A stretch of 6,181 bases of DNA from the NCBI GenBank assembly GCA_958419945.1, contig CATZIC010000079.1, forward strand, positions 1-6,181, in the 5' to 3' direction. Shown one piece after another: positions 3,912 through 6,181 of this stretch. The stretch comes from an uncultured Clostridia bacterium (GTDB lineage Bacteria > Bacillota > Clostridia > Christensenellales > Borkfalkiaceae). A program made the translations under genes and the position numbers. A model generated the notes under the pieces. That model worked only from the letters and a program-made list of their open reading frames with translations. It was not told where the DNA came from and made no database searches. Positions within the stretch are counted from its first letter, which is position 1, and each line of letters starts with the position of its first letter.

Positions 3912-6181
3912 ATGCTCAATCAATATATAAAGCCCATATTAAACAAAGATTTATTAAGTCTTTATCAAGATACCCGCAGTGGAAGTTCCACTGCGGCGTT
4001 TGGCGTTTCACAGCCTATTTGCGTTTATCTTTCGTCGTTGATTGACGGAAAGGTTTTAGTTTTGTGTAAAGACGGTATTACCGCCAAAAACTTTGCCGAG
4101 GAATTAACCTTTTATACGGGTGTAAAAGCCGTTTATCTTCCGCCGAAGGACGACGTACTTTTATATAAAAAGTTTTTTAACCGTGATAGTTTGTACGCAA
4201 GAATTACCGCAATCGCAGGTATAAAAGAAGGGGCAAGGTTTATTACGGCGTCGCCTGAAAGCTTATTGCAACTTTTACCAGGCGATATAAAAACTTTAAG
4301 CCTTTCGGTTGCGGGGGAATATCCTTTGGACGACCTTATGAAAGATTTAGTCCGCATGGGGTATAAACGCACGGAATTTGCCGAGCATAAAGGAGAATTT
4401 TCCTTAAGAGGGGATATTTTCGAAGTCTTTCCGATAAATTCCGAAGATGCCGTAAGGTGTGATTTTTTCGGCGACGAAATCGAAAAAATCAGAATTTTAG
4501 ACGTTGAAAACCACGTAGGACTTGACGAAATCAGGACGGTCAAAATTCTGCCCGCAGTTGACTTCAATATTGAAGAAACCGAAGTTAACGGGCTTATAGC
4601 CACACTTTCTTCCTCTTTTAAGAAATTAAAAACCATCAGACAGACCACGAAAGCAAGGCAGATTGTAGGTGAACTTAAGGACCTTTTGGAGAGCGGCAAT
4701 TATTACGATTATTCGCTTACCTACCTTTATCCGCTTTTTAAAAATACAACTTCCGAACTGTTTAAACTGACGGGGGATGATTTAACCGTAGTTTACTTAG
4801 AACCCAAAATGATTGCGGACGCAGTTGACGGCGTTATAAGAGAAAACACGGAAAGGTGTCTGGGGCTTTCGGAAGCTGGTGAAGCACTCGACTTTACAAT
4901 AAAGCAGATTTCGGATAAAGAGGGGCTGTATTCCTTGCTTAAAAGTAAAAAAGGGATAGCCTTTCAGAACCTGACTACGACCACTTCATTCTTTAGACCG
5001 AATAAAACGATTAGGATAAATTCTACCGCCGTGCCGAGATATTCCGCTAAGCCGGAGGACCTTCCCATTGACCTAAATAATTGGCAAAAACAGGGCTATA
5101 GGTCGATTATCGCCACGGGAAACAGTGAAAGGGCCAACAGATTAAAGGATAATTTATATCAAAACGGCGTGCTTTCGGTGATAACGGACGCACCTTCACC
5201 GACCCCGGGAGTGTATATCGTTCCCACGTTTTTAAATACGGGATTTGTTTTGCACGAGGAAAAACTTGCGGTTATCGGTACCTGCGACGTATTTTTGAGC
5301 GGGGTTAGGGAAAAGAAGATAGTAAAACGCCGTAAAGATACCTTCACCGCACCCGAGGCAGGGGATTTTGCCGTACACGAAACACACGGCATCGGCATAG
5401 TGCGTGGTACGGAAAGAATTTCCACGTCAGAGAGTACTAAGGATTATATCGCCATCGAATATGCGGGCGGAGACTTTTTGTACGTACCCGTCGAGCAGAT
5501 GGACAAACTTACGAAATACCTCGGCGGTGATAAATCCCCGCACCTGAACAAGATCGGCGGTGTAGAGTTCGATAAAATCAAACAGCGTGCGAGAGAATCC
5601 ATTTCCCGCATGACAATAAACCTTAAAAAACTTTACCGTGAGCGTGCTGAAAAGAAGGGCTTTGCGTTTTCCCCCGACAACGCTATGACAAAAGAGTTTG
5701 ACGACGCATTCGAGTTCGATCTTACCGAAGATCAGGCGCAGTCGGTTGCGGAAATCAAACGGGACATGGAAAGCGACAGGATAATGGACAGGCTTTTGAT
5801 GGGGGACGTAGGGTTTGGTAAGACCGAAGTTGCCTTCCGTGCCGCATTTAAGGCGGTGCTTGACGGAAAACAGGTTGCCATAATGACCCCTACCACTATA
5901 CTTTGCGAACAGCATTACCGCACGGCTATGGAAAGGTTTAAAGGCTTCGGCGTTAAAATCGCAGTATTAAACAGATTCGTGCCGCAACAAAGGCTTAAAC
6001 AGTACCTTAAAGAGATTGCCGACGGCACCGCAAATATCGTAATCGGCACGCACAGGCTTTTAGGAAAAGACGTTTCTTTTTACGATTTAGGACTTTTAAT
6101 TTTGGACGAAGAACAATGCTTCGGCGTGGAAGCAAAGGAAAAACTTCGTGATATAAAAAGCAGTGTAGACACCCTTACCAT
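3912..6181 (+). CDS. mfd: Transcription-repair coupling factor Mfd, 3' truncated by the window
   Basis: Mfd is a DNA translocase that removes RNA polymerase stalled at lesions and recruits UvrA. The window holds 756 codons of a protein usually about 1,100-1,200 residues long, with no frameshift. The N-terminal UvrB-like module includes FSLRGDIFEVFP (163-174). The RNA-polymerase-interacting CarD-like domain starts near 485 (FAVHETHGIG, 486-495) and includes FLYVPVEQMDKL (522-533). The first RecG-like helicase domain has LTEDQ (604-608), Walker A GDVGFGKT (631-638), TPTTIL (659-664), GTHRLLGKD (712-720) and Walker B DEEQ (732-735). C736 replaces the usual Arg after DEEQ. The second helicase lobe and the UvrA-binding C-terminus lie outside. 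The ATG at 3912 is forced by an in-frame TAG at 3906-3908, yet no Shine-Dalgarno precedes it. It follows pth by 54 bases and is probably in the prs-pth transcript. Confidence 0.97.
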   Translation, partial: MLNQYIKPILNKDLLSLYQDTRSGSSTAAFGVSQPICVYLSSLIDGKVLVLCKDGITAKNFAEELTFYTGVKAVYLPPKDDVLLYKKFFNRDSLYARITAIAGIKEGARFITASPESLLQLLPGDIKTLSLSVAGEYPLDDLMKDLVRMGYKRTEFAEHKGEFSLRGDIFEVFPINSEDAVRCDFFGDEIEKIRILDVENHVGLDEIRTVKILPAVDFNIEETEVNGLIATLSSSFKKLKTIRQTTKARQIVGELKDLLESGNYYDYSLTYLYPLFKNTTSELFKLTGDDLTVVYLEPKMIADAVDGVIRENTERCLGLSEAGEALDFTIKQISDKEGLYSLLKSKKGIAFQNLTTTTSFFRPNKTIRINSTAVPRYSAKPEDLPIDLNNWQKQGYRSIIATGNSERANRLKDNLYQNGVLSVITDAPSPTPGVYIVPTFLNTGFVLHEEKLAVIGTCDVFLSGVREKKIVKRRKDTFTAPEAGDFAVHETHGIGIVRGTERISTSESTKDYIAIEYAGGDFLYVPVEQMDKLTKYLGGDKSPHLNKIGGVEFDKIKQRARESISRMTINLKKLYRERAEKKGFAFSPDNAMTKEFDDAFEFDLTEDQAQSVAEIKRDMESDRIMDRLLMGDVGFGKTEVAFRAAFKAVLDGKQVAIMTPTTILCEQHYRTAMERFKGFGVKIAVLNRFVPQQRLKQYLKEIADGTANIVIGTHRLLGKDVSFYDLGLLILDEEQCFGVEAKEKLRDIKSSVDTLT
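3974..3996. repeat. Perfect palindrome with 11-bp arms inside the mfd 5' coding region
   Basis: CCGCAGTGGAA (3974-3984) and TTCCACTGCGG (3986-3996) are exact reverse complements around one central G. As RNA this folds as a 9-bp GC-rich stem with an AAGUU loop, about 60 bases after the mfd start codon. It encodes roughly residues 22-29 (RSGSSTAA), near where Mfd proteins have a loose Gly/Ser-containing loop. There is no T-run after it. Confidence 0.85.

Noticed and set aside
3887..4045. 52-codon ORF overlapping the mfd start in another frame
   Set aside because: It has no Shine-Dalgarno and no recognisable similarity, and most of it lies over mfd codons. It is kept only as part of the leader idea.
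4133..4699. 188-codon open frame on the minus strand
   Set aside because: It lies entirely antisense to mfd, is Ser/Lys-rich with no recognisable domain, and mfd is unambiguous here.
5427..5915. 162-codon open frame on the minus strand
   Set aside because: It is antisense to the CarD-like and helicase domains of mfd and shows no family signature; it is a by-product of codon bias.

Overview
The window is a compact stretch of bacterial housekeeping genes, all on the + strand. The moderate-to-low GC content (roughly low-to-mid 40s % by eye), the AGGAGG-type ribosome binding sites and the prs-pth-mfd order point to Bacillota, most likely a Clostridia-like and perhaps uncultured lineage. That order resembles the Bacillus prs-ctc-pth-fin-mfd neighbourhood, but ctc and fin are absent here. 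I see no tRNA, rRNA, CRISPR array, insertion sequence or phage gene.

Region 1 (about 1-2192) reads as one tight transcription unit. It starts with the 3' end of a gene that looks like plsY (glycerol-3-phosphate acyltransferase), recognised by its C-terminal motif and carrying an unusual Glu/Lys-rich tail with a hexapeptide repeat. Next come a CPBP-family intramembrane protease, rlmH (23S rRNA pseudouridine methyltransferase) and tadA (tRNA adenosine deaminase). The gaps are 29 and 24 bases, and rlmH and tadA overlap by an ATGA.

Region 2 (2193-2325) is the only substantial break, 133 bases long. It holds a terminator-like hairpin spanning the tadA stop, an imperfect AT-rich inverted repeat, a good sigma-A-type promoter and two tandem Shine-Dalgarno sequences ahead of prs.

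Region 3 (2326-6181) holds prs (PRPP synthase), pth (peptidyl-tRNA hydrolase, 8 bases downstream) and the first 756 codons of mfd (transcription-repair coupling factor), which runs off the window. A 54-base gap before mfd contains a short hairpin and a possible 9-codon leader ORF. mfd itself has no visible Shine-Dalgarno and carries a perfect 11-bp-arm palindrome just inside its coding region.

Together the genes serve phospholipid synthesis, ribosome and tRNA modification, nucleotide precursor supply, recycling of stalled peptidyl-tRNA and rescue of stalled RNA polymerase. I do not see a new multi-gene system. The points most worth a second look are the mfd leader and palindrome, an Arg-to-Cys change beside the Mfd DEEQ motif, and the repeat tail on the PlsY-like protein.
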